Shown: positions 36,998-46,338 of the stretch, piece after piece
Numbering within the stretch: the first letter of the stretch is position 1
Layout: the number at the start of each line of letters is the position of its first letter
NCBI RefSeq assembly: GCF_001435235.1
Contig: NZ_AZGB01000018.1
Location: 104,367 to 168,366, forward strand
Source: Liquorilactobacillus ghanensis DSM 18630
GTDB lineage: Bacteria > Bacillota > Bacilli > Lactobacillales > Lactobacillaceae
Direction of reading: 5' to 3'
DNA: 64,000 nt
Notes under the pieces: model-generated
Database searches by the model: none
What the model saw: the letters and a program-made list of their open reading frames with translations, nothing else
What the model was told of the DNA's origin: nothing
Translations under genes and position numbers: made by a program

Positions 36998-37026
36998 AAG
37001 GAGTGGTAAAATTCCACTCCTTTTTT
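36998..37026 (+). terminator. Intrinsic terminator after the unknown gene
   Basis: AAGGAGTGG/CCACTCCTT arms (36998-37006, 37014-37022) with a T-run. The stretch 37027-37451 has only A/T-rich promoter-like DNA. Confidence 0.85.
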
Positions 37027-37451
37027 CTTACCCTAAAATTGAGATGTCTGCTCCCCTTTTTTAAAATTCAGCTAAACTTACAGTAATGCAGCTGTTTATT
37101 GCCATAATAGTCATTAATTAAAGCATAATTGATCATGATTCAGATCAGTCGCTAGATTTTTAACAGATTTAGCAACTTCAAAATACGTTGCAAGTTCATT
37201 TTTGGCAAAAAAGGTTATTAAATTAATCTCAAAAACGTAATAAATGGTATATAATTTATATTGTAGTTAAATATGTGCCGTTTTATAAACTAATTATCAG
37301 TGATTTGTTAAATGATTATTACCGTCTTCATTTATAAGAACAGGTTAAATACTTGGAGCATGGGCTACTCAAAAAAAAGTGTAGCAAAGACAAGTCTGGG
37401 GAAAAGCACTTAAATTCACGGTTGATCTCGCTAAAGGAAAGGAGCAATTCT

Positions 37452-37943
37452 ATGTTATTTTGGCATCGAAAAGTATGGCTGGGCAATGGAGATAAGCTGG
37501 GGCAATCAGTTTATTGGGACACTAAAGAAAAAAAAGCATATATTGGTGAATCAAGTAAACTTATTTCAGTGAAAAAGAGCAAAAATAACGGTTTATACGC
37601 CGGAATAATCATTGTAGTGCTTACTGGACTAATCGGTATACTGAAATTATCCGGTTTTCACATTCGATCATCAGACTCAAATGACTTCTGGACGGCTATG
37701 TTAACACTCATTTATTCTGCAATTGCAATTTATTTAATGAACCGATTCTTTTACCGGCGACACGCTAAATATACCGAAACCACCTTAAAGCAGGCTCGGG
37801 CAGTCATTAACACTCATCCTTGTAGTCATGCAGGTTGGAAAGACTTATTTATTTTTGTGCCAATTATGTTTTTAATGACAGGTGGCTCGGCAATAGCAAT
37901 TCTTTTTGCTGCTATTGATGAAGTGGTGGTGGTCTTAAGATGA
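37452..37943 (+). CDS. Hypothetical membrane protein, 163 aa
   Basis: Unrecognised integral membrane protein. A soluble N-terminus with WHRKVWLGNGDKLGQSVYWDTKEKKAYIGES (a small beta region) is followed by hydrophobic segments at about 53-70, 85-102 and 132-155. ATG at 37452 follows AAAGGAAAGGAG. It overlaps the next small membrane gene by four bases (ATGA), suggesting a two-component membrane complex. Confidence 0.7.
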   Translation: MLFWHRKVWLGNGDKLGQSVYWDTKEKKAYIGESSKLISVKKSKNNGLYAGIIIVVLTGLIGILKLSGFHIRSSDSNDFWTAMLTLIYSAIAIYLMNRFFYRRHAKYTETTLKQARAVINTHPCSHAGWKDLFIFVPIMFLMTGGSAIAILFAAIDEVVVVLR

Positions 37944-38152
37944 CAGTTATCTATCTGCCAATACTAATGACTTGTTGCGTACTGGCTTTTGCAGTAATTG
38001 TGTTCCTTAATAACCCTTATCGAGTTTACTTTGCCAAAAAAGATATCGATAAAGCCATTAAAGAACAACGTAAACAAGAACGGGCACAGAAAAAATTGGA
38101 ACGGCAAAGAGAAAAAATTATGAAAAATGAAGAAAATAAAAAAAGTGAATAA
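37940..38152 (+). CDS. Small membrane protein with basic coiled-coil tail, 70 aa
   Basis: One N-terminal transmembrane helix (about 4-23) followed by a highly charged helix rich in Lys/Arg/Glu (DIDKAIKEQRKQERAQ... ending KKSE). The ATGA start overlaps the preceding gene, with weak GGTGGTGG upstream. Family not recognised. Topology suggests a membrane anchor with a cytoplasmic coiled coil, probably partnering the 163-aa protein. Confidence 0.65.
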   Translation: MTVIYLPILMTCCVLAFAVIVFLNNPYRVYFAKKDIDKAIKEQRKQERAQKKLERQREKIMKNEENKKSE

Positions 38153-38317
38153 AGTTTTACCAGTGGGATTCTTGGTGACCATAACAATGCTGAAGATTGG
38201 TTTATGATTATCACAACCGCGTTAGTAACCATAAGATTCCCCAAAATATATTTTAATTATGAGACAATGTAAAAATCCGAGCTTATAGCTTCCATTAGAC
38301 CTTCAAAAAAATTAATA

Positions 38318-38360
38318 AAGCAATTCCTAATAAGGATAATTTATACATTAGGAATTGCTT
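38318..38360. terminator. Bidirectional terminator
   Basis: Perfect 14-bp arms AAGCAATTCCTAAT/ATTAGGAATTGCTT (38318-38331, 38347-38360) between convergent genes. Confidence 0.7.
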
Positions 38361-38386
38361 ATTTGATTTAAGAATAAATCTGACTT

Positions 38387-38653
38387 TTATTTTTTACTTG
38401 GATGTTTTAACCTATCTGCTGTGATAACCCGAAAATTGTTTGCATTAATTGTAATCCTAGTGTTGGTTACATAATTACAAACATAGTAATTTTTCCCAAT
38501 ATGTTCAATGTTAGTCGCATTTGATATAGTTTCTTTTACCAAAACTTCAATTTCATTATTTGATAAGTTGATGTTCAATTTTTTATTTATTCGTTTATAC
38601 ACCAAAGCTGTATAACAAATTTGATTAATAATCGTCGTTTTTAATGTATTCAT
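38387..38653 (-). CDS. DUF3781-family protein
   Basis: 88-aa soluble protein. ICYTALVYKRINKKL, GKNYYVCNY and ITINANNFRVITADRL match the DUF3781 pattern as I remember it. No function is known to me. ATG follows ACTGGAGTGG. It lies just upstream of, and opposite in orientation to nothing else, with the metal ATPase gene ending 54 bp before its start region on the same strand. Confidence 0.75.
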   Translation of the reverse strand: MNTLKTTIINQICYTALVYKRINKKLNINLSNNEIEVLVKETISNATNIEHIGKNYYVCNYVTNTRITINANNFRVITADRLKHPSKK

Positions 38654-38706
38654 TTTTCCACTCCAGTATCTTTAATTCATGAGTCAATTGGCTATTTTTT
38701 GAATAC

Positions 38707-40599
38707 TTATTTTTGCCATTGCAGGCGTAACGCATTAAAAACTGCCAGCAAGGTTACTCCAACATCGGCAAAAACTGCTTCCCATAAAGTAGCCAAACCA
38801 AAAGCACCTAGTAAAAGCAGGATAAATTTGATTACTAGGGCCAAACCAATATTTTCCCAAACGATTCGCCTTGTTTTATCAGCTAAAAGAAATACTTGCT
38901 GTATTTGCTCCAGTTGATCCGTCAATAAAACAACATCGGCTAATTCAATTGCTGCCGCTGCTCCATTTTTTCCCATTGCAACACTGACATCAGCACTGGC
39001 CAATACTGGAGCATCATTAACTCCATCACCGACAAACATCACTTGTCGTCGTTGATTATGTGCTGATTGACGATAATGTTCCATAAATTTTAGTTTATCA
39101 GCCGGCAACAAGTCAGCTTGAATTTCATCAAATTGCAATGAAGCAGTCGCTTGCTGAGCGTTTTTAAGATTATCACCGGTCAATAAAACTATATTTTTAA
39201 CCTGTCGTTGCCGTAAAAAGCTTATTAATGAACTAGCGGCTGGTTTTAAACAATCTGCTAATAAAATCCGCCCAGCATATTTAGTAGCAATTTGTACATA
39301 AATTTCAGTCATTCCCGTTGCAGCAAGCTCTGTCGGCAAATTACAAGTTAACCAATTTTTCTTACCAGCACGTATTATTTTACCGGTAACGACTCCACTA
39401 ATTCCACCGCCAGCAGTTTCACTTAAATCTGAAACCGGCAGCAACGTTTGTTTAGCTGCTTGATTAGCAGCCATAATTGAACGAGCTAGTGGATGATTCG
39501 ATTGTTGTTCCAAAGCAGCAGTAAATTTTAAAATTTCTGCGGCTGTAAATCCATTCGCTGGTTCAATTTTGGTTACTTTAAATTTTCCTTGTGTCAACGT
39601 CCCAGTTTTATCAAAAGCCACCGTTTGCAGCTGTAATAATTTATCTAATGAGTTGCTGCCGCGAATCAATATTTTTTGCTTAGCGGCCGCCCCTAAAGCA
39701 CTGAAATAACTTAAAGGAACTGATAAAACCAGTGCACACGGACAAGCAATTACTAAGAAAACCAACGCCCGCCGAAACCATTCCTGTGGTTCAGCTGCAT
39801 TTGAAAATAACGGTACTAAAGCAATTATTACCGCTCCTAAAACAACTAGCGGAGTATATTTGCTAGCAAAGCGGGTAATAAACTTCTCGGTCACGGTTTT
39901 TTTGTGGCTCGCTTCAGTAACCAATTTTAGAATTTTGGTTAACGTGGAATCAGCGTAATCTTGCGTTGTTTCAATTTCAAAAGCATTTTCTTGATTAAGC
40001 GTCCCACTTAATACCTGATCTCCAACACTAACTGACTGCAGCTGCGCTTCCCCCGTCAAAGCAGCTGTATTCAAAAATGAATTGCCAGCAACCACTATCC
40101 CATCTAGGGGAACCTTTTCTCCGGGTTTAATCAACAAACGGCTACTCTTGCTGACTTCCGCCGGATCAACAGCTGTCCAATTATGACCAGCTTTTATCCA
40201 TGCTTGCTGTGGTTGCAGCTGGAGCAGCTGAGATAATGAATGTTTTGAACGTTCAATTGCATAATCTTCCAAAAATTCACCGATTCGATAAAACACCATT
40301 ACTGCAATTGCTTCTGGATACTCACCAATGACAATTGCACCCACTGTGGCAATCGTCATTAAGAAGTTTTCATCAAAAATGCGTCCACGAATAATGTTTT
40401 GGCCTGCTTGAAATAAAACCGGATAACTCGCTAAAAAATAAGCCATTAAGTAAATTGCTATTTGAATTTCATCAATCACTACTAAAAAAGACAGTGACAT
40501 TAACAAAATCGCAATTATTAAAGTCCCAACAGCTACTTTATTAGCCGTTGCAAATTTAACTAACAATTGAAATCTTCCCCGTTGCTTGGTAGTAATCAT
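38707..40599 (-). CDS. Heavy-metal P1B-type ATPase (Zn/Cd/Co type)
   Basis: 630-aa metal-exporting ATPase. Seen: actuator TGEA (182-185), TM6 metal site CPC (286-288) in IACPCALVLSVP, phosphorylation motif DKTGTLT (Asp330), the P1B-specific His-Pro in SNHPLA, and [10 protein letters not shown]. There is no N-terminal HMA domain or His-rich tail. The C-terminal helix motif resembles ZntA/CadA-type pumps. ATG at 40599 lies after AAAGGAGTGAGG. Its promoter overlaps the palindrome TGAGCATATGTTCA (40624-40637), an ArsR/SmtB-type site also found at the CDF gene, so both should respond to zinc or cadmium. Confidence 0.9.
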   Translation of the reverse strand: MITTKQRGRFQLLVKFATANKVAVGTLIIAILLMSLSFLVVIDEIQIAIYLMAYFLASYPVLFQAGQNIIRGRIFDENFLMTIATVGAIVIGEYPEAIAVMVFYRIGEFLEDYAIERSKHSLSQLLQLQPQQAWIKAGHNWTAVDPAEVSKSSRLLIKPGEKVPLDGIVVAGNSFLNTAALTGEAQLQSVSVGDQVLSGTLNQENAFEIETTQDYADSTLTKILKLVTEASHKKTVTEKFITRFASKYTPLVVLGAVIIALVPLFSNAAEPQEWFRRALVFLVIACPCALVLSVPLSYFSALGAAAKQKILIRGSNSLDKLLQLQTVAFDKTGTLTQGKFKVTKIEPANGFTAAEILKFTAALEQQSNHPLARSIMAANQAAKQTLLPVSDLSETAGGGISGVVTGKIIRAGKKNWLTCNLPTELAATGMTEIYVQIATKYAGRILLADCLKPAASSLISFLRQRQVKNIVLLTGDNLKNAQQATASLQFDEIQADLLPADKLKFMEHYRQSAHNQRRQVMFVGDGVNDAPVLASADVSVAMGKNGAAAAIELADVVLLTDQLEQIQQVFLLADKTRRIVWENIGLALVIKFILLLLGAFGLATLWEAVFADVGVTLLAVFNALRLQWQK

Positions 40600-40622
40600 G
40601 TGCCTCACTCCTTTTTGAATGT

Positions 40623-40638
40623 ATGAGCATATGTTCAT
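40623..40638 (-). promoter_or_regulatory. ArsR/CzrA-type operator at the metal ATPase promoter
   Basis: Near-perfect 16-bp palindrome ATGAGCATATGTTCAT at the expected start of a minus-strand promoter (TTGTTT, 17 bp, TATATT). The same element, inverted, occurs at 45322-45337. Confidence 0.7.
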
Positions 40639-40698
40639 TTATAATATAGCAAATTATGTTTGCTTAAACAAGCTTGATTACTTAGTTTGCACCAAAAA

Positions 40699-40744
40699 AG
40701 AGATTCAACAAAAATAGCATTTCGCTAAATCTCTATTATTTTGA
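40699..40744 (-). terminator. Terminator after mmuM
   Basis: AGAGATT/AATCTCT arms with inner TAGC/GCTA pairing; A-run at 40694-40699 gives a T-run on the minus strand. Confidence 0.6.
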
Positions 40745-40865
40745 AAATTTATTTTTTTATTCTATACAAATTATTTATCGCCTGCTCCTTGCCATGTTCA
40801 TAGCAACAAACAAAACCTGCATGTTTTATCACATTTATTATTAAAAATGTTTCTCGTGAAACATT

Positions 40866-41792
40866 TTATTTTTTGCGGTTTGCATCAACAACTGTCGCAA
40901 TCTCGTGAATATCATCCGGATTAGTCCGACAACAACCCCCAATGATTTTAGCCCCAGCCGCTATCCACTTAGGAACTAAATCGCTAAAAGAAGCAGCTTG
41001 CGGATTTGACTGCCATTTTTTGGTTTGTGGATCATAACGATCACCATTATTGGGATAAACTATTAACGGTTTATTCGTAGCTGCCTGCAACCGAAGCAAA
41101 GCCGGCTCAACATTTTCCAAGGCTGTACAATTGATCCCGATAGCCGTAATCTGTGAAAATTGAGCAGCATATTGGGCAGCTTTTACTAAAGAAGTTCCAT
41201 CACATAAGTGTTTCTCATCTTTAATACTGAATGACACCCAAGCTGTCATTTGTGGAAACTTAACAGCTAACAGGTCAATCAATGCCTTTACCTCCGCAAA
41301 GTTGGGTTGAGTTTCAAAAGCAAATAAATCAACCCCAGCTGTTGCCAATGCTGCCATACGTGGATAATGAAAACTTTGATAAGCCGTCTGAGTCTGCCGG
41401 TATGCTCCGGTATATTCACTGCCGTCAGCTAAATATGCCCCGTAAGGTCCAACACTACCAGCAATTAACAAATCATTTTCAAAATTAGCAGCAGCTAGTT
41501 GAGCACATTGCACTGCTTGTTTAAATAATTGCTGCGCATCAGCTGAACTCATCCCCTGCTTGATAAACGCCGGCAAATTAGCTTGGTAAGTGTTGGTAGT
41601 TGCAATTTGAGCGCCGGCAGCAAAATATGCTTGATGAACTGCCGTAATTTTTTCTGGTTCTGCTAATAAAGCAGTTGCTGACCATAACTCATTTGCTGTA
41701 TCAACACCAGCTTTCTCTAATTCAGTTGCCATTGCCCCATCTAAAACTAATAGTTTTTGTTGACTTAAAGCTGTATCAAGTGGCGATTTCAT
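40866..41792 (-). CDS. mmuM: Homocysteine S-methyltransferase MmuM
   Basis: 308-aa zinc enzyme making methionine from homocysteine with S-methylmethionine (or SAM) as donor. LVLDGAMATELEKAG at the start, TTNTYQAN, GINCTALENVEP and the Zn-binding GGCCRTNPDDI near the C-terminus give the three Cys ligands. ATG follows GGATGGAGGAA. It starts 19 bp after the stop of an amino-acid permease behind a Met T-box, i.e. an mmuPM operon. Confidence 0.93.
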   Translation of the reverse strand: MKSPLDTALSQQKLLVLDGAMATELEKAGVDTANELWSATALLAEPEKITAVHQAYFAAGAQIATTNTYQANLPAFIKQGMSSADAQQLFKQAVQCAQLAAANFENDLLIAGSVGPYGAYLADGSEYTGAYRQTQTAYQSFHYPRMAALATAGVDLFAFETQPNFAEVKALIDLLAVKFPQMTAWVSFSIKDEKHLCDGTSLVKAAQYAAQFSQITAIGINCTALENVEPALLRLQAATNKPLIVYPNNGDRYDPQTKKWQSNPQAASFSDLVPKWIAAGAKIIGGCCRTNPDDIHEIATVVDANRKK

Positions 41793-41811
41793 TTACGATA
41801 TTCCTCCATCC

Positions 41812-43197
41812 TTATTTTTGGTTTGAATGTTTGCGAATTGCAATTTTGATATAATAAAGAATATAACAGCCAAGTACAAAAGGTATCATATAAAATAGTG
41901 CCGGCCGTTGTGTTGGATCAAAGATAATTAAAACGCAAGATAACAAGCTCGTTAAAAAAGCTGCCCAAGGAACTATGGGATACCACGGAGTTCTAAATTT
42001 CAATTCATTTACTGAATGACCACTCCTAATCCAAAATTTACGAAAATTGATTTCACTTAGTGCGATTGCCATCCAAACTAACACCACCGCTAAGCCTGAA
42101 ATCGAAACCAGCACCAAATATACTGTTGAAGCAGCTATAACGCTGGATAAAAGTGCTAAAAGACCTCCCAACATACTAGCTATCAAAGCAAATAGCGGGA
42201 CCCCGCTAGCAGTTGTCCGACCAAAAAATGAACTAATCATCTTTTCATGAGCTAATGACCAAAGCATCCGAGTTGATGCGTACAGTCCAGAATTTGCTGC
42301 TGATAAAATAGCTGTTAAAATTACAAAATTCATTAGATCACCAGCAAATGGCAAACCAATACTTTTAAATACTAATACAAATGGGCTTTGGACAACCCCT
42401 GCTTGCTTCCAAGGAATCAAAGTTGCCATCACTGTAATACTGCCAATAAAGAAAATAATTAGTCTCCAAAGAGTGGTGCGAATTGCTTTAGGAATTGTAG
42501 TCGCTGGATCTTTTACTTCTCCTGCAGTGACTCCAATCAGCTCTGTTCCAGAAAAAGCAAAATTAACTGTCAACATCGTCGTAAAAACACCTTTAAAACC
42601 AGTTGGGAATAATCCATCGGCATACAAATTATGAAATAACGGTCGTGGCGTATATCCTGTTACTGGAAAGACTCCAAAAATAGCCAGCAAACCAATTCCA
42701 ATAAAAAGAACAATTGCTAAAACTTTAATACTGGCAAACCAAAATTCTGTTTCTGCAAAAAACCTAACAGAAAAAGCATTTGAAACAAAAATTACAATCA
42801 TAAATAATAAACTCCAGATCCACGTTGGTGAATGGGGAAACCAATTTCGCATAATCAAACCCGCGGCGGTAAATTCTGAGCCTAAAGCTACCGTCCAAGT
42901 AAACCAATAAAGAATTGCTACTGTAAATCCCGTACTTGGCCCAATAAATCGGTCAGCATAAACATGAAAAGATCCTGTTTGCGGCAAAGCAACTGAAAGT
43001 TCCCCTAAACAGAGCATCACTAAATAAACGATCACCGCCCCAATTGCATACGCTAAAATTGTACCAACCGGTCCAGCTTGATGTATCGTATAACCTGAGC
43101 TTAAGAAAAGACCAGTTCCGATTACTCCTCCTAAAGAGATCATTAATAAATGCCGTGCTTCCATTTTACGTTTTAATGTTTCATGTTCAACTTTCAT
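41812..43197 (-). CDS. mmuP: Amino-acid permease, probable S-methylmethionine transporter MmuP
   Basis: 461-aa, 12-helix permease of the APC superfamily (AAT family). [32 protein letters not shown] is the TM1 substrate motif, [15 protein letters not shown] the TM6 region. The family includes S-methylmethionine, Arg, Lys and GABA carriers. The choice of MmuP rests on the mmuM gene downstream and on a leader T-box whose specifier reads AUG (Met). ATG follows AAGGGATG. Confidence 0.85.
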   Translation of the reverse strand: MKVEHETLKRKMEARHLLMISLGGVIGTGLFLSSGYTIHQAGPVGTILAYAIGAVIVYLVMLCLGELSVALPQTGSFHVYADRFIGPSTGFTVAILYWFTWTVALGSEFTAAGLIMRNWFPHSPTWIWSLLFMIVIFVSNAFSVRFFAETEFWFASIKVLAIVLFIGIGLLAIFGVFPVTGYTPRPLFHNLYADGLFPTGFKGVFTTMLTVNFAFSGTELIGVTAGEVKDPATTIPKAIRTTLWRLIIFFIGSITVMATLIPWKQAGVVQSPFVLVFKSIGLPFAGDLMNFVILTAILSAANSGLYASTRMLWSLAHEKMISSFFGRTTASGVPLFALIASMLGGLLALLSSVIAASTVYLVLVSISGLAVVLVWMAIALSEINFRKFWIRSGHSVNELKFRTPWYPIVPWAAFLTSLLSCVLIIFDPTQRPALFYMIPFVLGCYILYYIKIAIRKHSNQK

Positions 43198-43214
43198 TAT
43201 TCATCATCCCTTGT

Positions 43215-43504
43215 TTTTCTCGCTAAATAAAAAATCGCCCCAATTTGGGACGATTTATCGTGGTACCACCCGGTTTTATCGCATACTGCGACCTCACTGT
43301 AAAGACTAACATACTTAGCGATAACGGGCCTACGTTCTGTCAGCTTGCACTACCAGAAAAAAATTTGAGTTCATCTTCACTTGATATTTTCAACCGTTCT
43401 TACACTATCAACGTTCGCTTATCTGAAATTATCAAGCTACTCTTCTCAGCTATTTTTTATATTAAGTTATCAAAAATCATAGATTATAAAGCAACTAATG
43501 TCAA
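43215..43504 (-). promoter_or_regulatory. Met-specific T-box leader of mmuPM
   Basis: Minus-strand promoter TTGACA (43499-43504), 17 bp, TATGAT (43476-43481). Stem I upper arms CTTGATA/TATCAAG with 5' loop AGTA, then TGAAG-AUG-A and basal ACTC: AUG (complement of 43372-43374) is the specifier. T-box core GGTGGTACC (43262-43270); terminator AAATCGTCCC/GGGGCGATTT with T6 (about 43226-43255). Confidence 0.9.
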
Positions 43505-43514
43505 CCTAATTCTG

Positions 43515-45179
43515 TTAAATCCGCACAGTGGTATTTCCCAGTTTGGCAATTAATTTCATATTCTCCCGATAATCAACTGGTACAGCAATTACATGAACAC
43601 CAGTCTTAGCCGCAACGGCTTCTTGCAAGAACTTAGCATATTCTCCTGGCTGAGTTACTTGATATCCGTGGGCCCCGAAACTCTCAGCATATTTGACAAA
43701 ATCTGGATTATCAAAATCAACTCCATTATGATGCTGAATTTCCATATCCATTTTCCATTTGATCAAACCATAAGAATGATCTTCCCAAATTACAATAATC
43801 AAATGTAATTTTTCACGGACAGCTGTTTCAATTTCTTGCGAATTCATCAAGAAACTGCCATCCCCCATTACTGCAACAACAACTTTATCCGGTCGTGCTA
43901 ATTTGGCACCAATTGCTCCTGGCAACGTCCATGCCATTGTTGACAGTCCATTATCAATTAAACAAGTGTTAGATAAGTATGTCTGATACAATCGTGCCAT
44001 CCACATTTTGACTGCTCCGGTATCAACTAAAACAACAGCATCATCCGGTAATTGTTTACGAGTTTGATAAACAACCGTTTGTGGTTTAAGCGGAACTTGA
44101 TGGCTGTTAGCACCATTAACCAATTCGTCATGAATTAATTGCCGAATTCCAGAAATTTGGTGAGAAAAGTGAATATCTTGCAACCGTAAAGCTTGTATCA
44201 GTGCCTGCAAGCTAGCCCGGATATTAGCAATAATATTAACTGTAACCGGATAGTGACTATCGACATCTTGACGAAACATATTAATATGGATAATTTTTTT
44301 ATTCCGTTTAGGATTAATCTTTTGGGGATCAAACTGCTGAATTGAAAAGCCAATTGAAAGAATCAAGTCAGCTTGATCAATAGCAAAGTTTTCATAGTCC
44401 TTGCGCATAAAACCAACTACACCCAAAGCATTTTTGTGACGATCAGAAATGACCCCTTTGCTCATAAAGGTCGTCACAACAGGAATATTCAGTAATTCAC
44501 TCAATTCGCGAACTTCTTGTTCAGCATGTTTCCATAAAACGCCATCCCCGGCTAAGATAATCGGGTGCTTAGCTGCCGCGACCAATTCAACCGCCTTTTC
44601 AATGTCGCTAATTGTCGGTTGGGTAATTGATAACGGATCAATTGCCAAAGGATGAATCCCCTCAGCAACTGATTGTGTTTCAATATCTTGTGGCAAGGCA
44701 AGGTAAGAAGCACCCGGACGATCACGTTTAGCAGTTGAGAAAGCCTTTCGAACCATTTCTGGTACAGCCCGCGGTGTTAACACCATATCTGCATACTGCG
44801 TGATTGGTTTAAACATGCTGACTAAATCGATTACTTGATGCGACTCCTTATGCAGCCGCGTCAAACCACCTTGAGCACTGATAGCTACCAGCGGTGTCGA
44901 ATTACTCTCAGCATCGGCTACCCCCAGCATTAAATTAATTGCTCCCGGTCCCAAAGTAGCAATACAAACACCGGGCATTCCCATTAAGCGACCATAAGTG
45001 CTAGCCATAAAAGAAGCTCCCTGCTCGTGCCGAGTTAATACAAAATGGATTTTTTCCGACTTATTCAATTCGTTAACCAAGTTAATATTTTCTTCGCCCG
45101 GAATTCCGAATACATACTTTACATTCTCATTTTCCAAACATTCAACCAACAAACGTGCAGTCGTTTCTTTTTCCGTCAC
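43515..45179 (-). CDS. Acetolactate synthase, large-subunit/AlsS type
   Basis: 554-aa TPP enzyme joining two pyruvates to 2-acetolactate. GIPGEEN (26-32), catalytic Glu52 in TRHEQGASF, GPGAINLMLGVADA, and the TPP-Mg motif GDGSFLMNSQEIETA. No small regulatory subunit or acetolactate decarboxylase gene is adjacent, which suggests a catabolic (acetoin-route) role rather than branched-chain synthesis, although the GEEN variant is shared with IlvB-like forms. GTG at 45179 follows GTGAGGAAT. Its stop lies 11 bp before the mmuP promoter with no terminator between. Confidence 0.88.
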   Translation of the reverse strand: MTEKETTARLLVECLENENVKYVFGIPGEENINLVNELNKSEKIHFVLTRHEQGASFMASTYGRLMGMPGVCIATLGPGAINLMLGVADAESNSTPLVAISAQGGLTRLHKESHQVIDLVSMFKPITQYADMVLTPRAVPEMVRKAFSTAKRDRPGASYLALPQDIETQSVAEGIHPLAIDPLSITQPTISDIEKAVELVAAAKHPIILAGDGVLWKHAEQEVRELSELLNIPVVTTFMSKGVISDRHKNALGVVGFMRKDYENFAIDQADLILSIGFSIQQFDPQKINPKRNKKIIHINMFRQDVDSHYPVTVNIIANIRASLQALIQALRLQDIHFSHQISGIRQLIHDELVNGANSHQVPLKPQTVVYQTRKQLPDDAVVLVDTGAVKMWMARLYQTYLSNTCLIDNGLSTMAWTLPGAIGAKLARPDKVVVAVMGDGSFLMNSQEIETAVREKLHLIIVIWEDHSYGLIKWKMDMEIQHHNGVDFDNPDFVKYAESFGAHGYQVTQPGEYAKFLQEAVAAKTGVHVIAVPVDYRENMKLIAKLGNTTVRI

Positions 45180-45321
45180 TTTTAATTCCTCACTTAATCA
45201 AATTTAAAATGAAACTCAGTCATTTTACTTTTAATCTTATCATTTTTGACTGAATAAATTAATGATTTTTAGTAGGAGATTCTTGTTTTTTTCTAAAAAA
45301 AGGCTTATGCTATATTTAAAT

Positions 45322-45337
45322 ATGAACATATGCTCAT
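45322..45337 (+). promoter_or_regulatory. ArsR/CzrA-type operator at the CDF exporter
   Basis: ATGAACATATGCTCAT, the reverse complement of the element at 40623-40638, immediately after a TATATT -10-like box (45311-45316). Confidence 0.7.
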
Positions 45338-45362
45338 GTTAGAATTGAAAGAAGGGATTTTT

Positions 45363-46256
45363 ATGGATCATCAAACAAGCGGCGGCCGTTTTTTCACTGT
45401 TACTTTACTAAACATTATTATTACTTTGTTTGAATTGATTGGCGGCTTACTATCAGGTAGTTTAGCTTTGCTTTCTGATGCATTTCATAACTTTGGGGAT
45501 GCTTTTTCGGTTATTTTGAGTTATGTCGCCAATCGAATTGGAAAACGTTCGCCGAATGCTGCTAATACATACGGCTATCGCCGAATTGAAATTTTGACGG
45601 CTTTATTAAATTCAGTTTTATTGATTGCTGTTTCTATCTTTTTATTAGTAGAGGCAATTCGTCGCTTGATTCATCCGCAAAATGTGGCTGGAGGAATTAT
45701 GTTTTGGGTCGCAATTATCAGTTTCTTAGCAAATACCTTAGCAACACTGCTGCTTAATCGGGATTCAAAACACAATTTAAATATTCGTGCGACCTATCTG
45801 CATTTATTAAGTGATGCTCTGGCATCCATCGGTGTTATTATCAGTGCCAGTTTAATCTTTTTCTTCAAGGCCAACTGGATTGATCCATTGATGACTTTAT
45901 TAGTGTCAGGATATATTATTTACGAATCACTGCCGATCGTCCGGCAAACTTTTGTTATTTTAATGGAAGGTGCTCCTGAAATCGACTTTAAGCAAGTTGA
46001 ACACGATCTACTGCAGATCCCTCATGTTAAAGGGGTTCATCATTGTCATGCTTGGCAGATCGACGAGAACCAAATCGTAGTTTCTTTACACTTGAACTTG
46101 GAAGACTTGCCATTAAGCCAGACTGAAAAAATCTACGCTCAAGTTGAAAAAATCTTAAAAACTAAGTACCAGATCGCGCATGTTACCATTCAAGCAGAGT
46201 GCGATCGCGGAAAAGGTGAAAAATTGTTTTTGACTGGACAGGCTGATCATCAATAA
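45363..46256 (+). CDS. czcD: Cation diffusion facilitator (Zn2+/Cd2+ exporter)
   Basis: 297-aa CDF-family metal:H+ antiporter. Six helices with the TM2 site SDAFHNFGD (His/Asp ligands) and TM5 site HLLSDALASIG, then a cytoplasmic domain with HHCHAWQ. ATG at 45363 is preferred (GAAAGAAGGG, spacing 6-8); a start at 45330 would lie inside the operator. It shares its operator with the P1B ATPase 5 kb away, so the two form one metal-efflux regulon whose ArsR-type repressor is not in this window. Confidence 0.9.
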   Translation: MDHQTSGGRFFTVTLLNIIITLFELIGGLLSGSLALLSDAFHNFGDAFSVILSYVANRIGKRSPNAANTYGYRRIEILTALLNSVLLIAVSIFLLVEAIRRLIHPQNVAGGIMFWVAIISFLANTLATLLLNRDSKHNLNIRATYLHLLSDALASIGVIISASLIFFFKANWIDPLMTLLVSGYIIYESLPIVRQTFVILMEGAPEIDFKQVEHDLLQIPHVKGVHHCHAWQIDENQIVVSLHLNLEDLPLSQTEKIYAQVEKILKTKYQIAHVTIQAECDRGKGEKLFLTGQADHQ

Positions 46257-46273
46257 TTTATTTAACTACACAA

Positions 46274-46319
46274 AAACAGGGATTGTGACAAGACAGTTGT
46301 TTTATCACAGTCCCTGTTT
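46274..46319. terminator. Bidirectional hairpin between CDF and tpx
   Basis: AAACAGGGATTGTGA/TCACAGTCCCTGTTT arms (46274-46288, 46305-46319), one mismatch, in a convergent gap. Confidence 0.65.
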
Positions 46320-46338
46320 CTATGATTAAACCAATTTT

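Noticed and set aside
43245-43553. Plus-strand frame of 102 codons
   Set aside because: It lies across the Met T-box leader and promoter; no ribosome site.
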